NCBI RefSeq assembly: GCF_021018895.1
Contig: NC_079375.1
Coordinates: 13,610,732 to 13,674,731 of the forward strand
Length of the DNA: 64,000 bases
Source: Seriola aureovittata
Lineage: Eukaryota > Chordata > Actinopteri > Carangiformes > Carangidae
Direction: 5' to 3'
In this document: positions 13,301 through 24,833 of the stretch, in pieces
Numbering within the stretch: the stretch's first letter is position 1
Layout: each line of letters starts with the position of its first letter
Position numbers and translations under genes: made by a program
Notes under the pieces: generated by a model
What the model was told of the DNA's origin: nothing
Databases searched by the model: none
What the model saw: only the letters and a program-made list of their open reading frames with translations

Positions 13301-16300
13301 TCTTGTTCAAAACCTTGTTTAAAAGGTGTTTTTAAATCCTACACAAGACTCTATTAGTGCTGAAATATGTGGTTACATCTGCAGTAAAAATCTACATGGG
13401 TTACATCTTAAGTATCCATTGTTTTATAGTCTAAATAAAACCTTGTTAAGACAAAGATGCTTCCACAGATGGGGAAATGTTATAAAAAAAGATTGGAGAA
13501 AGCCTTGCCTCCAAGGACATTTTCCAGCAGTGAATTCCCAGCTGAATTAAATGTAACATCTTTATGTTAACTCATTTGCAGTGACCTCTCCTGTGACTGC
13601 AGTCTCTTTTGCTGAAGCTCAGGCAGTAAATACTCATGTATTCCCCTCCATTTATTCTGCCACCAAGCACAGCGCTCCACAGCACTGCTGTAAGTCAGCA
13701 GAAGAAATCCAAGAATATAGATTTTATCAGTGTATCAAAGACCTTGGCTTTCTTCCATGGTGTACCTGAAGAACAAAGTGGGGTTCCACTGAGAAACAAT
13801 CAAAAGCACTGCGAAGCACTAAACTGATCAAACATCAATATTGGTGATATACTGCTCTTTAATCAGTGTGGGACACGGAGCAGACCGGATGGGGGATTGA
13901 TGGGGATTTTCCACACTAGTGGGATAATACAGTGCAGGAGTCAGACACCTTAGTTGATTTGCATTAATCTGCAAGCATTATAAACTCAAAGAATTTTGAT
14001 ATTCATAGACAAACTGTCTATAAATGGAGATGAGTTAGAATTGTGGCTACTCTCCATAGAAGTGCGTACGTCCAGCTAAGATGACTCCAAACAAAACAGA
14101 ATGATCAATAATGAGTCATATGCATGTCCTGCCATATGCATATCATGGAGCATCGTTGCATGGAGCAGGTGTCCTCCATGGCAGGACATTACGGAGGAAG
14201 CAGCTCATGCCTGAAGTTTGCCAAAGAGCGCCTTGACAGTCCACGATGTTACTGGGAAAATGTTTAGTGGGCTGATGAAACTAAGTTTGAATTGTGTTGG
14301 AACGACACGCAGCACTATGTATGAACAGGGGCTTGGACAGCTCACCATCATCAAGGGGAAAATTAATTTCCAAGTTTATCAAGGTCTTTTACAGGATGTC
14401 AGGATGGCTGTCCACCTGCTGAAGCACAGTAGAAGCTGGGTGACTGCAGCATGTCAATGACCCTAAACATCAAAGTGAATCTACCACAGAATGACTTCAG
14501 ACAAAGGAATTTTTGGAGCGGCCCAGTCAGAGCCCAGACCTTAATCCAGTAGAGATTCTGCGGAACGACCGAAAGAGGGCAGTTCACACCAGACATCCTA
14601 ACAATATGGCTGCGCTGAAGCCGGTCTGTAGGACGAAGGTCCAAAATTACCCCTGAACATTGTGCAGGTCTGTTCAGCAGCTACTGGAAGTGTTTTTTTG
14701 AAGTTGTTGTTGAAATCCAGTGGTTCATTTACTTTTTTCCCCCAGGCACAGGGAGTGTTTGATGGGTGTGTTCAGTAACACAGACACGAAGGACTATAAT
14801 TGAGTGTGTGATATTAGCTTAAGCACATTGTGTTTGTCTCCACTACCCATTTTATGACCAATGCACAAAACAAAGTCATTCCAAAGGGTTCATATACTTT
14901 CTCTTGCCACTGTATATGAAGGGATCCCTCATTGTTAAGCAGTTCGGTTGCTAAGCGTTAGTAGGGTATGTAACTGTTTGCTGTCTGCTTTGGTTCAATT
15001 ACGGCCTTGAAAAAATAAAAAATAAAACATCAACAGCACTCAAGGACATGAAGCAGGTTGTGACATTGATATTTCTCACAGATATCATTGGACTTTTCGC
15101 AGTGAACTTAACCTGTAAAGTGCAGGGCAACACTGTGGACTCTTTCTACACTTGTGTGAGTCCATACAACACACACCGCTGACACACAAAAAACACATCA
15201 GCGTGCCTGTGTCGGCCCTCTCAAGAGGACTCTTGGAGATTTGGAAGTATGGAGCCTTCTCCACTATCTTGATTAAAGCAGACAGCCTTTATGGGCACAA
15301 ATTGGACCCATTGCTGATAAAGTAACTGACTCTGCAAATATCACAGCTGATTGGGCTGAAGAGTTCAACACTGCAGGTGATCCGGGTTTATTGCTGATTT
15401 GTGGAAACAGTCGCAGACCACACCAGTGCAAGATTGTGAAACCAGCACTTTTTTACTTCATAAACATCTGATCCAGAGAAATCCAGCCAACTGAGGGATG
15501 TGGCATTGTTTTTACTGACTATCATCAAATCAACATATTGTGCTAGGAGAAATCTGACCACTCAGAGGAATGTGTGCAATGTAACTTAATACAAAAGATA
15601 ATAGAGCGTAGCAAATGAAATCAGGACTAATTTTCGGTTCAGGGTACAATTTATAACCTTAGCTCTTGTCTGCATTTAAATCAGAATGTGTTGAAATGGT
15701 ATGCTGGTTAACAAAAACAAGATTTAGTGCTGCTAACACTGATTAAGTGAGATTTCAAACAGTCTTTATTTCATTCTGACTCAGTTTTCATGCCTTATTA
15801 ACAAGGACATCCCCCGTCTTTCTGACAGGATCTTCCCTGAGTCACTGCGTTGGTTGCTGGCCACTCAGCAGTACTGCCGCTCCAAATGGATCATGGGACA
15901 CATAGCACAGAAAAACCGAGTGAACATGGAGCTTGACACGGATAATATCCTCACAGGTAACATACACATTGACATTCATTTTAAAGATATCTGCATTAAA
16001 AGACTCCATTTTACTCTCTGTGATTACTATATGTATTTACTGATACATTTTTATGTTAAACTACTCTTGTCTTTATATATTTGCTGCATTTTCTTATTTG
16101 ATTTTTGTAGGGCAGGGTGTAAAGTAGTATCCCCCACATCTGTGCTTCCCTAAATAAGCCAGATTGACAAGGTTATATGTAATTCCTGTCTTGTTACCAT
16201 AGTAACATTCCACCCCAGAGGTAGCAGTGGGTGTTGAACATTACATTATGACACTCTAGAACGTTCATTAATTTCATTATAGCCTGGATGGGTGCACATA

Positions 16301-19300
16301 GTCTGACATGATGGTGTACAGACGGCAGATGGACGCAGGTCAGGCATTTTGACCCTGGGTTAACTCTTAATGTCTGTGCTCAGAAGCCCTGTCAGAGGCA
16401 TAGAGCAGAGGGAGGAGCTGTGCTGTTGTCAAATGTTATAGCAGACTGCTTTTGTATTACGCTTCAACAGTGCTGTTTTTGACCTGCTATTGCTTTCTGT
16501 AATTATCAATACATTTTGGAAATAAAACAACAGCTAAGAAAGGGCTCAAAGAGAAACCACTCAGTGTGAAATTGACTGCTCTTTTTCAGAACTCAGAGAC
16601 TGTGTGCTGATGCAGCACACAGTCAATGTACATTGCCATAGACATTGATTTATCCTATCTTGTTTTTATAGTAACTGGCTGTCCCCAACCCTTCTAGTAA
16701 TATTTCCTACTTTCAAGTGCTGAGCACTAAATATAATGCGTGGCACTGGATGTACTTACTGTTGCCATAGAAGAAGAGCTGAGGAATGTTTTAACACATG
16801 TGTAAGTACCAATTAGAAGTGATTTGCATAGATCTCAGCATAGATCTCATAGATCTCAGTAGGGATCGACTTACTCAGAGGTTTGTAGCTCAGCCAGGGG
16901 TTCACTGTAAGGCCTGAGTGATACAGTCGGAGATAACCTTGAGGCAGCAATGTGGAATGCCGTCACATGCCTGAGTCAACATGAGCAGACAGTACCGCAA
17001 AGCAGAGGTGTGTTTCTGTGGCAACCCGCACTCCGATACCAAAACATCCACCGTGTGCAGTGTGAAATATCACCAGCAGCTCAGGGGTGTGGCCCTGTCA
17101 GGAACTAGTCCCGTTCCTCTGTGAGCATTGTCATACCTGTCTCACAACAGCAGCAGCAGGAGAGCGGGAGTGTGGGATGAAACACGCTCATTAAAAATAC
17201 ATGTTGAATTTCCTGTGGTTGCAATAAATCAGCTTTTGAGGATCCAGACTGCAGTCGAACTTTTCTTTGACCTGATAACTCATTTTGAAATGATATTAAC
17301 TACAGCTCAGCCGACACTGTACCAGCAGGTTGATATGAAGTGATCAAGCGTCCAAATGAAACTAAGGCTATTGCATTTCAAACAATTCAAAATGACCATC
17401 CTTTTGCATTGCCTGCCTCTTAATGAAACTATTAGAATTATTATTGGCCAGGCTCTAAGATTGATTTGTCCACTTGTTTCCAGAACTGCAGAGAGCTCTC
17501 CAGAAGAAACCCAAAAAGACATGCATTGTGAAAATGGTCGGGACGAGAAACCTGTGGAAGAACATTGTAGTGCTCTGCGTCAACTCGTAAGTGTTTGTCT
17601 TATGTGTTAGCACTTAGAAAACCGTTTGGACAATTGTGTGTCAAGATGCTAATGTACGTGGGAGGGTCAGAAAACAGAGAGAGGGGAAAAAAGAAAAAAA
17701 GGTGCATGTGCGTGCTTGTACAGTATGTGTGTGTAGGGCGAGGCAATGCCAGTCAGGCACAACATTTTGTACAGTTAAGAAGCCACTATTAACCTGGAGG
17801 CTCGATATAACATTGATCAGTGGACCTCAATGCTTTTGTCCTTGCTGCTCTCTCTTTTCATCTCCAGTGGGATCTCTCCCCCTCTCTCCATCTGAGACCT
17901 CATCCGTAGCTAGGCAGACCCAATGTCCCTGACTCCCGAAGTCAGCATAAATTTTACATGAGCTGTGTCCTTAGGAAACATTAGACAGCCAGGAGGAAGG
18001 GTGTGAGTGTTTGCTTGAGTTTTATTTTATTTTTTTGTGTGTGTAAGCTTGTGGGGTGTATGCTTTATGTGTCAATAAGTCAGTATTTACATCTGTGCTG
18101 TTTTTTTTAGATACTTTGAGATGAGAGCAAACATAATATGGTTCCTCTTCCTCTTCTCTCTCCACCCAGCCTCTTTCTGTTCTTATTGTCTTCTCCCTTT
18201 GCGTATATGATTTTCTTTTTTTCTCTGCTCTCCCTTCGCTTTTTTCTCTCCTTCATACTATCACTTACCCCTTTCACTTCCCCAAACATCTTCTGTCCAA
18301 TATCCTCTCATTTAATCACTGTAGTCTCTGATACTTCTTTGTTTTTACCTCACTACTTTTCCCTCTGTATGTTTTTGTACGCAGGCTAACAGGCTATGGG
18401 ATCCACCACTGTTTTGCTCGCAGCATGATGGACCCTGAAGCCCTGGAAACCACCATGTTCCATGACTTCTATGCAGACTATTACACCATGGCAGGTATTG
18501 CGGTGGCGTCCTGCATGGCGCTGTGCCCGGCAGTGGGTCTGATGGGGCGGCGGGGTGGCCTTCTAATGTTCATGATCATCACTGCCCTAGCGTCACTGCT
18601 GCAGCTGGGTCTGCTCAACCGTGAGTACATTATGAAAGACACTGTCAACTTCTATTACTTTCTTGAAAAGTGACACCACCATGATGTAGTTTATTGAGTT
18701 TATTATTAATATTTTAATAGCGAGAAGTATCGAATAAACTCTGAAGTTTAAAGTATAGGACACAGAATTCTCCAAGAGACAAGAAACAACTCGGCATTTT
18801 GGGAAATAGATTTCTTCGCTTTCTTGCTGAAAGTTATATCAGAAGATCAATACCACTCTCATGTCTGTGTGCTAAATATTAAACCGGTGCCAGCAGGCGA
18901 GTAACTTAGCTTAAAAACTAGAAGCAGGGGGAAACAGCTAGCCTAGCTCTGTTCAAACTAAAAGAATTTAGTGCAGCAGATAAGCTTGTACGTGGAAGGT
19001 TATAATGCATTTTATGACTTAAGCATGAAACTGTCTCCACTGTTTGTATAAACCATGAAGTTTATTTTCAGACGTGGAGGCATTTCAGATGTGACCTCTG
19101 GGACAGGACAGATCCGCCTGGAGTAATGAGTGTGGTCCAGACCAAACTAGCATGCTAGCTTCTGATCAGAACGTTCGCTAATGTGCTAGCTAGTCATGTA
19201 ATTCCACAGAACACACAGCAGAAGTTGTCAGTGTTTTTAACAAGCTAGCCTATAGCTACCTTAACACCTGGAAGTGGTGGGGTCTGCAGTTCCCCCCCTG

Positions 19301-21976
19301 TGAAAATAGTGCTCTAAGCAAAATCATGTTACATGGCCATAGCAGCAAATAGCATCTTCATGCAGTTTTGGCAAAGATATACATGATAATAATGGAGAAA
19401 TGGGGCAAAAACTGGAAAAATGCGATGCTGAGGTCAATGACCTCTCAAGGTCACCAGAGGCTGTATACAAATTGCCTCCACATTGGAGTATGTAGATTAT
19501 AGGCTGAAACCTTCATGCTTTAGTCATAAAATGCAAAATTGTTTTGCCTATCTGCCCTGGCCTGGCTAAGAAGTAGTTACAGCATGTAACTCCCCATAAA
19601 ACCAAGACTTACTGTTTTTACATTATCACATGTGTATGTATAAGACAAGCAAGATATAACATGTAAATTGGAAAAATGTAGAGGTGCTTACATGTTTTAA
19701 TTATGGAAAACTGATCTTGAGGCTGCATGCTACAGACATAGAAAATACTGAGAGAGACTAATGCATCGGCCTTTTTATGGGATTTTGTGACGTGTGGAAA
19801 ATATAGCTTCATCCATTGATTTACAAATTAACTGTCAAACAATTTACCGAATACAGAAAATAAGGATACATGTGTTTTGTTGCAGACAGTTTTAATGCAG
19901 CTGTAGTAGCATTTGAAATTCTGTGCTTCCTGCTGTAAAAGCTCACATTCATTGTTGTGAGTGGACTCTGTCAGGGCGTAGCTACCTTTAGCTGTTTGTA
20001 ATGGCGTAGTCGAACATGATTACAAATTGCTGTTTTAGTCAATGTGTGCCAAGAAGTGCTCCAGATGATCAAAACAGTACACAAGTCGGCTCATTCAGTT
20101 ACAAATGAGCGAGACTTAATGTTTAACCTGAGTCAACACATCAAGGTTATGCTCATGTTTCATGTTCCCAGTTGAAGCTGTTTGTTTTGTAACACTGTGT
20201 TGACAATTTTTTTGTGCAACATGTGTGCATGTTTTTCTTTGTAATGTTTGACTCTGGATTTACTTAATTATCGGAGTGCATGTGATGTTACTGTTTTCGT
20301 GTTTCTCACTCTCACATATCTGCTGATGTCTTTAATTTTCCTCTAGTGCTGGGGAAGTACAGTGTCCATCTGAATATAGGTAGGATCATGTCTTTATTTC
20401 TATTCTTAAGCCTTGTGTTTGCTGATAATGTCTGTGTTGGGTAGATAAACTAATCAGTAACTGAGTGCTCTTACTTGATGTTTTTTTTCCTACTATGATA
20501 TTTATCAGCTGCACATTCTTTTAAAGTGTAAATTGTATCATGTTACATGATGACTCTTATCACATCACTTGGGTTTGCTGCACTATCTTGATGAGGTTTC
20601 CGAAAATGTGCTTCATTCAGATATTCTGCAGTATTTCATTAGGCGAATACAAGCCCTGCAGAGACCTTTAATGAAGTCCTAGAAGTAATTATGACTAGCT
20701 TTTCACTTATTTATCCCCGTTGTGTTGAGGAGGGTGAGCCTCTTTGTTATAGAGCTGTGAATCTGAACTCCTTCTTTGCTCTCCTCTGTTTATCAATCTC
20801 TTTATTCTCTCCACACTAATCCCCCTGTGGGAAGCTAGAGCTGATCACAGAGCAGTCTCCTCTGATCCTCTCTATGCCATCTTCAACGTGTCTTATTCAT
20901 AAAAAAAACAAACAAAAAAAAAAAATTAAGATGGTTTGTATTCAAACCGTATTTGGCCTAAATGGGCTCTTTGTAGCCTCTTTGTGTGCAAGCCTGTTCC
21001 TCAGTAACTTGTCAAAATAAACATTAGTGCTACTGGGAAACCGAAGCATTTTATTTGACCAAAATTTATCGGCGCTTAACCTCCAGGTTTTCTCAAAGGC
21101 AGTTAGGAAGTAATTGTGATAAGTTTTACAAAAACTCCTAAAGTTTTGGAAACTATTTAAGTTGCTTAAACATGGGGGCACCTAGGTGGCTCACCTGGTA
21201 GAGCATGTACCACATAGGCTTAGTCCTAACCGCAGCGGCCATGGGTTTCGAGTCCGACCCGCAGCCCCCTGCTGCATGTCATCCCCTCTCTCTCTCTCCC
21301 TGAATTTCCTGTCTATCTCTCACTGTACTGTCCAAATAAAGGCAAAAATGCCCAAAAATATAACTTAAAAAAAAGTTGCTAAAATTCATTTCAAAATGAA
21401 GACTTGAACATTGGGGCTATGATACCAGGTTACTTCCTGTCAGTCACAAGAACCAAGAAATAAAAGTTCAGATGAATGATTGGAAACTTAGGACACTTGA
21501 ATTTTCTGATCGTCTTTGCTTCCATAAATCCTTAATTTTTTACTATTTGGTAAATTTGAGCTGAATTATTCCATTAGTTCCTCTCTGTATGGTGTTAAAT
21601 AAAGTAATGCTGCAATATCATCAATAAAAAAAAAAAAATCTGCATAATTTACCTTAATATTTTAAATATGCTGTGCTTCAAAAGCAGAAAAAAAACTTTT
21701 TTTTTTTTACTAACTGCTCAGGGTACTGAGTCTAAACTTCCATATGTCTCCTGCTTTGTCTGCAGATAGCTCAGGTTCGCTGAATAAGAACTTCTCTATA
21801 GCCTTCTCCATCATCGGCATGTTCTCCTCCCACGCTGTCAGCAACCTGAGCATCTTCTTCTGTGCTGAGATCACACCCACAGTGATCAGGTAAACCTACC
21901 GGAATGCAGAGATTGTACCATCACAGGAGGAGGGCAAAATGTGAAAAACTTTTTTCTCCTAAGAGGAGTAAATTAT

Positions 21977-22012
<36 letters not shown>

Positions 22013-24258
22013 TGCTTTGTCAATAGACTTTGTATAATGGAATTCTAAATGTCATAAATCTGCAAGTAATAAGAAAAATCAAGGTGTACATTCTTTTTAC
22101 ACCTGACTAGCATGTAATGTGGATATTACAGAGGTTGGTTGTCATAACATGTTCCTCCAGATGGATCAGCTGCTCCTCTTCCTGTTAAAGGCTGGGTATG
22201 AAATCATTGAGCTGCTGGAAACAACAGAGTCTCACAGTTCAGTGTCAAATGTAATCCACGTCTTGTACAAATTAGCCATTCCCTCTGAGAATATATGACA
22301 CAGCACTGGAAGGTTCATTATCTGGGGTTATGTAAAGGGGTAGTTGTTCTGCTGACAGTGCTCCAAGGGCTCCATTTGGTGGTGAATTTAAGCAATGGCA
22401 GGAGAGGAATGAGACTGCATGCAGAGGAGGGCGTTTGGTGGTACTGCAGCACTCTCTGCTGCTGTCTGATAAAATGGCAGTGATATGTCAACGGAGGCAT
22501 ACAGCAAAAATAAGAGCTTCCCTTTATATGCATGATTTATGTGATAGTTCTGCAGAACACCACATAGATTTGATTTAATTCAATTCTAGTGAATTTAGTG
22601 GTTGGGTGGTTTATAGGTTTATGAGGTTTGAGGTTTGTGTGATCATAAATCCTACCAAGTGACAACACTTTCTGTCTCCTCATAGGGGTGGCGGTCTGGG
22701 CCTGGTCCTCGCCAGCGCTGGCTTTGGCATGCTGACTGCACCCATCATGGAGCTCCACAATCAGAAGGGCTATTTCCTTCACCACATTATCTTTGCCTGC
22801 TGCACTCTCATCTGCATCATCTGCATTCTCCTGCTGCCAGAGACCCGCTACCAGCCCCTCCCTGAGACTCTGGCCGATGGCGAGAGCTACACTCGTCAAC
22901 CTCTCCTTCCCCCGAGGAAACCTGGAGAACAGCGCCTCTTGCTGGCCCAATCCGAGAGCAGCAGGGACTACACCAGGGTGCATGACACGCCACTCCACGA
23001 GGCAGCTGCCACTGCAGTGTCCACCATGGACTCCACCGCCTCCTCTGCTGTTGATTTGACCGCTCCGTCGGTCGGAGATATGTCCGCGCCCACATTCATG
23101 GAGGTGCACCCTGGCAAGCCTGAGACTAAAGACCCCAACGGTCAGTCAGTATCATCTTTATCCATGACCCCCATCACAGCGCTGGCTAAAGACGGCATCA
23201 TACATGCCAGCAAAGAGCACCTGCTGTCTTCCACTCCTTTACACAAAGCCCCCTGCATCACAGACCCACTGTTAGCCGATGCTGATGAACCTCCAGCTAC
23301 GGTCCAGGATTCTGTTGAGGCCTTGACGGATTCTACTCTTCCTGAGATGAACGACACTGGTCCTTCTCCTACAAAAGAGTCAGCTGCTACCCCAGCCCCT
23401 TCACTTGACTCTTCCCCTCCCCCCGTCCCTCAAAGTACGCCTGCCTCCTTACTGATCTGCACCACACCCATCATCGAGCCCCCACCGAGCTCCATGTTAG
23501 AATCCCCACACCCCCTAAGTAACGACATCGACAATATCAACCTGAAAATTGACCCAGCTTTGCCAGAGGACACTCAGGCCACTTTAGCTCCCACTACTGC
23601 TCCGTATGACTCCCCTGCTCCACCTATGCATGACAGCCTCCCTCCATCCCCTGCTCCCTCTCCTGTTCCTATGACAGACTGCAACATTTCCACTGACCCT
23701 CCACCCTCCATTAGCACACACTCTGACATTCCTATCCAGTTAGAAATAGTAGATGAGTCTACATCAACTAGAGACTCCCCCGTACCTCCTATTATAGACT
23801 CCCAACCACCACAGTTAGACTCTACCTCTCCCTGTTTTAATGATATATCTCCTCCCTCCCCTACTCCTCCTAGCCTAGTCACTGTTTCACCTTCACCCAC
23901 TCCACCTCCACCCATTGACTCAGGCCATTCGCCCTCACAGGACTCTTCCACTCCCCCTGTCATAGATACTGTCAGCAGCACCGCAACGCCTCGTACCATT
24001 CTCCCCGTCACAGACATTGTGCACACCTCCACTCCAGAATCAACCACTCTGACTGTCACGGACGCTGAACCAGATTCAGCTGCTTCCCTCGTCTTAGATT
24101 CAGTACCAACTTCCATCACGGATTCAGGCTCTACAGAAGCAACCCCTTCCTCTCTAATGGACTGCACCGTCTCCTCCCCCATAGACTCTGGTGTCCTCCC
24201 CATCAGGGACAGTGCCAGCACAGAAAACAACACTGTCAACGGTGTGGCGTTGTCGTGA
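648..24258 (+). CDS. slc22a23: Solute carrier family 22 member 23 (orphan organic-ion-transporter-like protein), 5'-partial, 9 exons
   Basis: Exons: 648-751, 856-1010, 13089-13257, 15829-15956, 17484-17586, 18385-18620, 20347-20379, 21766-21889 and 22686-24258 (stop TGA). They sum to 2625 nt, giving 874 residues in one unbroken frame with GT-AG borders. The protein is a major-facilitator membrane transporter of the SLC22 family; no substrate is established for this member. Visible segments, in order: FSLLVGSIFGYLVFGILAD (TM2), the FGRHP loop, TM3-TM4 ending RFFEGFCLAG, TM5-TM6, then IFPESLRWLLATQQ. A cytoplasmic loop follows, then NLWKNIVVLCVNSLTGYGIH (TM7), the GRRGG loop, and TM10-TM12 ending ICILLLPETR. 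The match to human SLC22A23 as I remember it is close throughout. The start codon is outside the window. The oddity is the final exon: after TM12 the tail runs about 465 residues, against about 65 in human. The tubulin gene follows in the same orientation, as at human 6p25. Confidence 0.95.
1388..1823. mobile_element. MITE-like element with ~72-bp terminal inverted repeats
   Basis: The left arm (1388-1459, starting taaaggaactatttgtaag) is an imperfect reverse complement of the right arm (1752-1823, ending aaatatctccttta), with most of about 72 positions matching. The 290-bp interior has no coding capacity. This is the structure of a non-autonomous DNA transposon. I cannot name the family, and I see no clear target-site duplication. 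Confidence 0.7.
5835..5943. repeat. (CA)n microsatellite interrupted by an A run
   Basis: About 100 bp of near-perfect CA dinucleotides are broken once by a nine-base A run near 5903, inside the large slc22a23 intron. It forms long artificial open frames on both strands that are not genes. Confidence 0.97.
6551..6580. repeat. (GA)n / GGAGAG purine repeat
   Basis: A short all-purine GA-rich tract in the large slc22a23 intron. Confidence 0.85.
8120..8153. repeat. (GT)n microsatellite
   Basis: About 34 bp of GT dinucleotides with one interruption (tttg). A shorter GT run follows near 8250. Intronic in slc22a23. Confidence 0.95.
10344..10375. repeat. Poly(A) run of ~32 bp
   Basis: A long pure A tract in the large intron. 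It could be the tail of an old retroposed insertion or simple slippage. No recognisable retroelement body lies directly 5' of it. Confidence 0.9.
13258..15828 (+). other. slc22a23: slc22a23 intron carrying a Tc1 remnant
   Basis: Good donor (gtaagg) and acceptor (tctgacag). Apart from the degenerate Tc1 copy at 14043-14915 I see no coding or structured element. Confidence 0.8.
14043..14915 (+). mobile_element. Degenerate Tc1/mariner transposon copy
   Basis: Remnants of a Tc1-type transposase can be followed on the + strand. They include a region like 'gtggctactctcc...aagatgactcc', then 'ttactgggaaaatgttt.gtgggctgatgaaac.aagtttgaa', the codons for NDPKHQS after the DDE-type Asp region (near 14455), and 'ttttggagcggcccagtcagagcccagacctta'. 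The 3' end closes with a typical terminal repeat (ggttcatatactttctcttgccactgtat). Stops and frameshifts break the reading frame. The left terminal repeat is not evident, so the copy is truncated or decayed. It sits inside an slc22a23 intron and is inactive. Confidence 0.88.
15957..17483 (+). other. slc22a23: slc22a23 intron
   Basis: Bounded by gtaaca and ttgtttccag. It contains short duplicated stretches (tagatctca repeated around 16830-16860) but no recognisable gene or mobile element. Confidence 0.75.
17587..18384 (+). other. slc22a23: slc22a23 intron with pyrimidine-rich 3' half
   Basis: The 3' half (about 18130-18370) is strongly CT-rich, feeding the acceptor gtacgcag. I see nothing else in it. 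Confidence 0.75.
18621..20346 (+). other. slc22a23: slc22a23 intron with dispersed repeat
   Basis: It carries a recognisable dispersed fish repeat near its 5' end (18785-18960) and, around 19140-19260, a stretch rich in gctagc/catgctagc palindromes. No exon was seen. Confidence 0.7.
18785..18960 (+). repeat. Dispersed teleost repeat ('agcttaaaaactagaagcag' type), copy 1
   Basis: It contains the blocks 'cattttgggaaatag', 'ctttcttgctgaaagtta', 'cactctcatgtctgt', 'taaat.tt', 'gccagcaggcga' and 'gggggaaacagctagcctag' followed by 'ctctgttcaaa'. I know this block order as a very common interspersed sequence of percomorph genomes. A more diverged copy lies at 63430-63620 in this window. Confidence 0.7.
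20380..21765 (+). other. slc22a23: slc22a23 intron with a SINE
   Basis: Bounded by gtagga and tttgtctgcag. It contains a tRNA-derived SINE near 21176-21375 and short A/T homopolymers. Nothing coding was seen. Confidence 0.75.
21176..21375 (+). mobile_element. tRNA-derived SINE (teleost type)
   Basis: The head carries a Pol III A-box-like segment (ggtggctcacctggtagagc) and, about 45 nt later, a B-box-like segment (ggtttcgagtccgac). Next come a 'gcagccccctgctgcatgtcatcccctctctctc' type unit and a 3' region 'caaataaaggcaaaaatgccc' ending in an A-rich tail. This head-body-tail order is that of a tRNA-derived SINE. It has no coding capacity, and the open frame over it is accidental. Confidence 0.85.
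21890..22685 (+). other. slc22a23: slc22a23 intron with poly(T) run
   Basis: Contains a pure T run of about 32 bases at 21978-22009. No other recognisable element. The acceptor is ctcctcatag. Confidence 0.75.
22850..24255 (+). other. slc22a23: Long disordered C-terminal tail encoded by the last slc22a23 exon
   Basis: After the last membrane segment the frame stays open for about 465 codons. The first part (GESYTRQPLLPPRKPGEQ, then RLLLAQSES) matches the conserved family tail and includes a di-leucine context (RQPLLP). From about 23040 it becomes low-complexity and is dominated by P, S, T and D. Short units recur, such as xDSxxPP, IDSGxxPS and VxDSxPTS (for example PPIIDSQPPQLDS, PPPIDSGHSPS, SSPIDSGVLPIRDS). 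The very end (VNGVALS) may correspond to the end of the normal protein (human ends in an ANGM-containing peptide as I recall it), which would suggest an internal expansion. No domain is recognised; it is predicted to be intrinsically disordered and cytoplasmic. The splice acceptor and continuous frame make it coding, not 3'UTR. Confidence 0.85.
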
Positions 24259-24799
24259 TCCAGTGTTGCAGCCAGGAAAAGAAGCTTTATGGTTGCACCA
24301 GGAGGCAGCCCACGTCCAATAAATATCTCAAGTGGGGGTGGGTGGGGGTGTGTGGGGGTGCAAGAACTGTCCTGCTCAGACTTCAGGCACTTCATGGAGA
24401 CGGTCCCCACCTGGAGTTGAGTAGACATTTCTTACAGAGTTGTTGTACGTTTCTCAATACCCCCCTTCCCCTCTCTCCTTCCTCCAACCCTCCCTTCCTG
24501 CATTTAGCCAATAAATGAGACCACGCAAGCGAGAGAGTGCCAGAGGCTGGTTTGTGACAATGTGACAGTATCTTCTGCTCTTTTTGAATGTCACTGGAAA
24601 TCACCAGCCTATAAACTACTTTGATGTAAATGAATGGGAAATCACTGTTTGTCATTTTAAAGAGACTTACAACTATACCCACAATCACTGAGGTGTGTCA
24701 TCAGGACTGGTGAGAAACACAATGATGCTAAAAACAAACAAACAGAAAAAAAAATCTAATCACTGGTACTTTTGCTCAAAATAAAATGTCCGTCTAACA

Positions 24800-24833
<34 letters not shown>

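Noticed and set aside
14218..14644. Open frames over the Tc1 remnant as possible host genes
   Set aside because: They are fragments of decayed transposase with frame breaks, not host genes.
21186..21368. tRNA gene at the SINE head
   Set aside because: Only A- and B-box-like segments match; no cloverleaf with a plausible anticodon stem and acceptor pairing can be drawn, and the body and tail are those of a SINE.
22537..23109. 190-codon minus-strand open frame over the same exon
   Set aside because: Antisense to well-supported transporter codons including TM12; no family resemblance.
23574..24428. 284-codon open frame on the minus strand opposite the slc22a23 tail
   Set aside because: It is the shadow of a Pro/Ser/Thr-rich coding stretch: the reverse frame lacks stops because of composition. 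The product (rich in E, G, S, V) resembles nothing, and it has no splice or promoter context.
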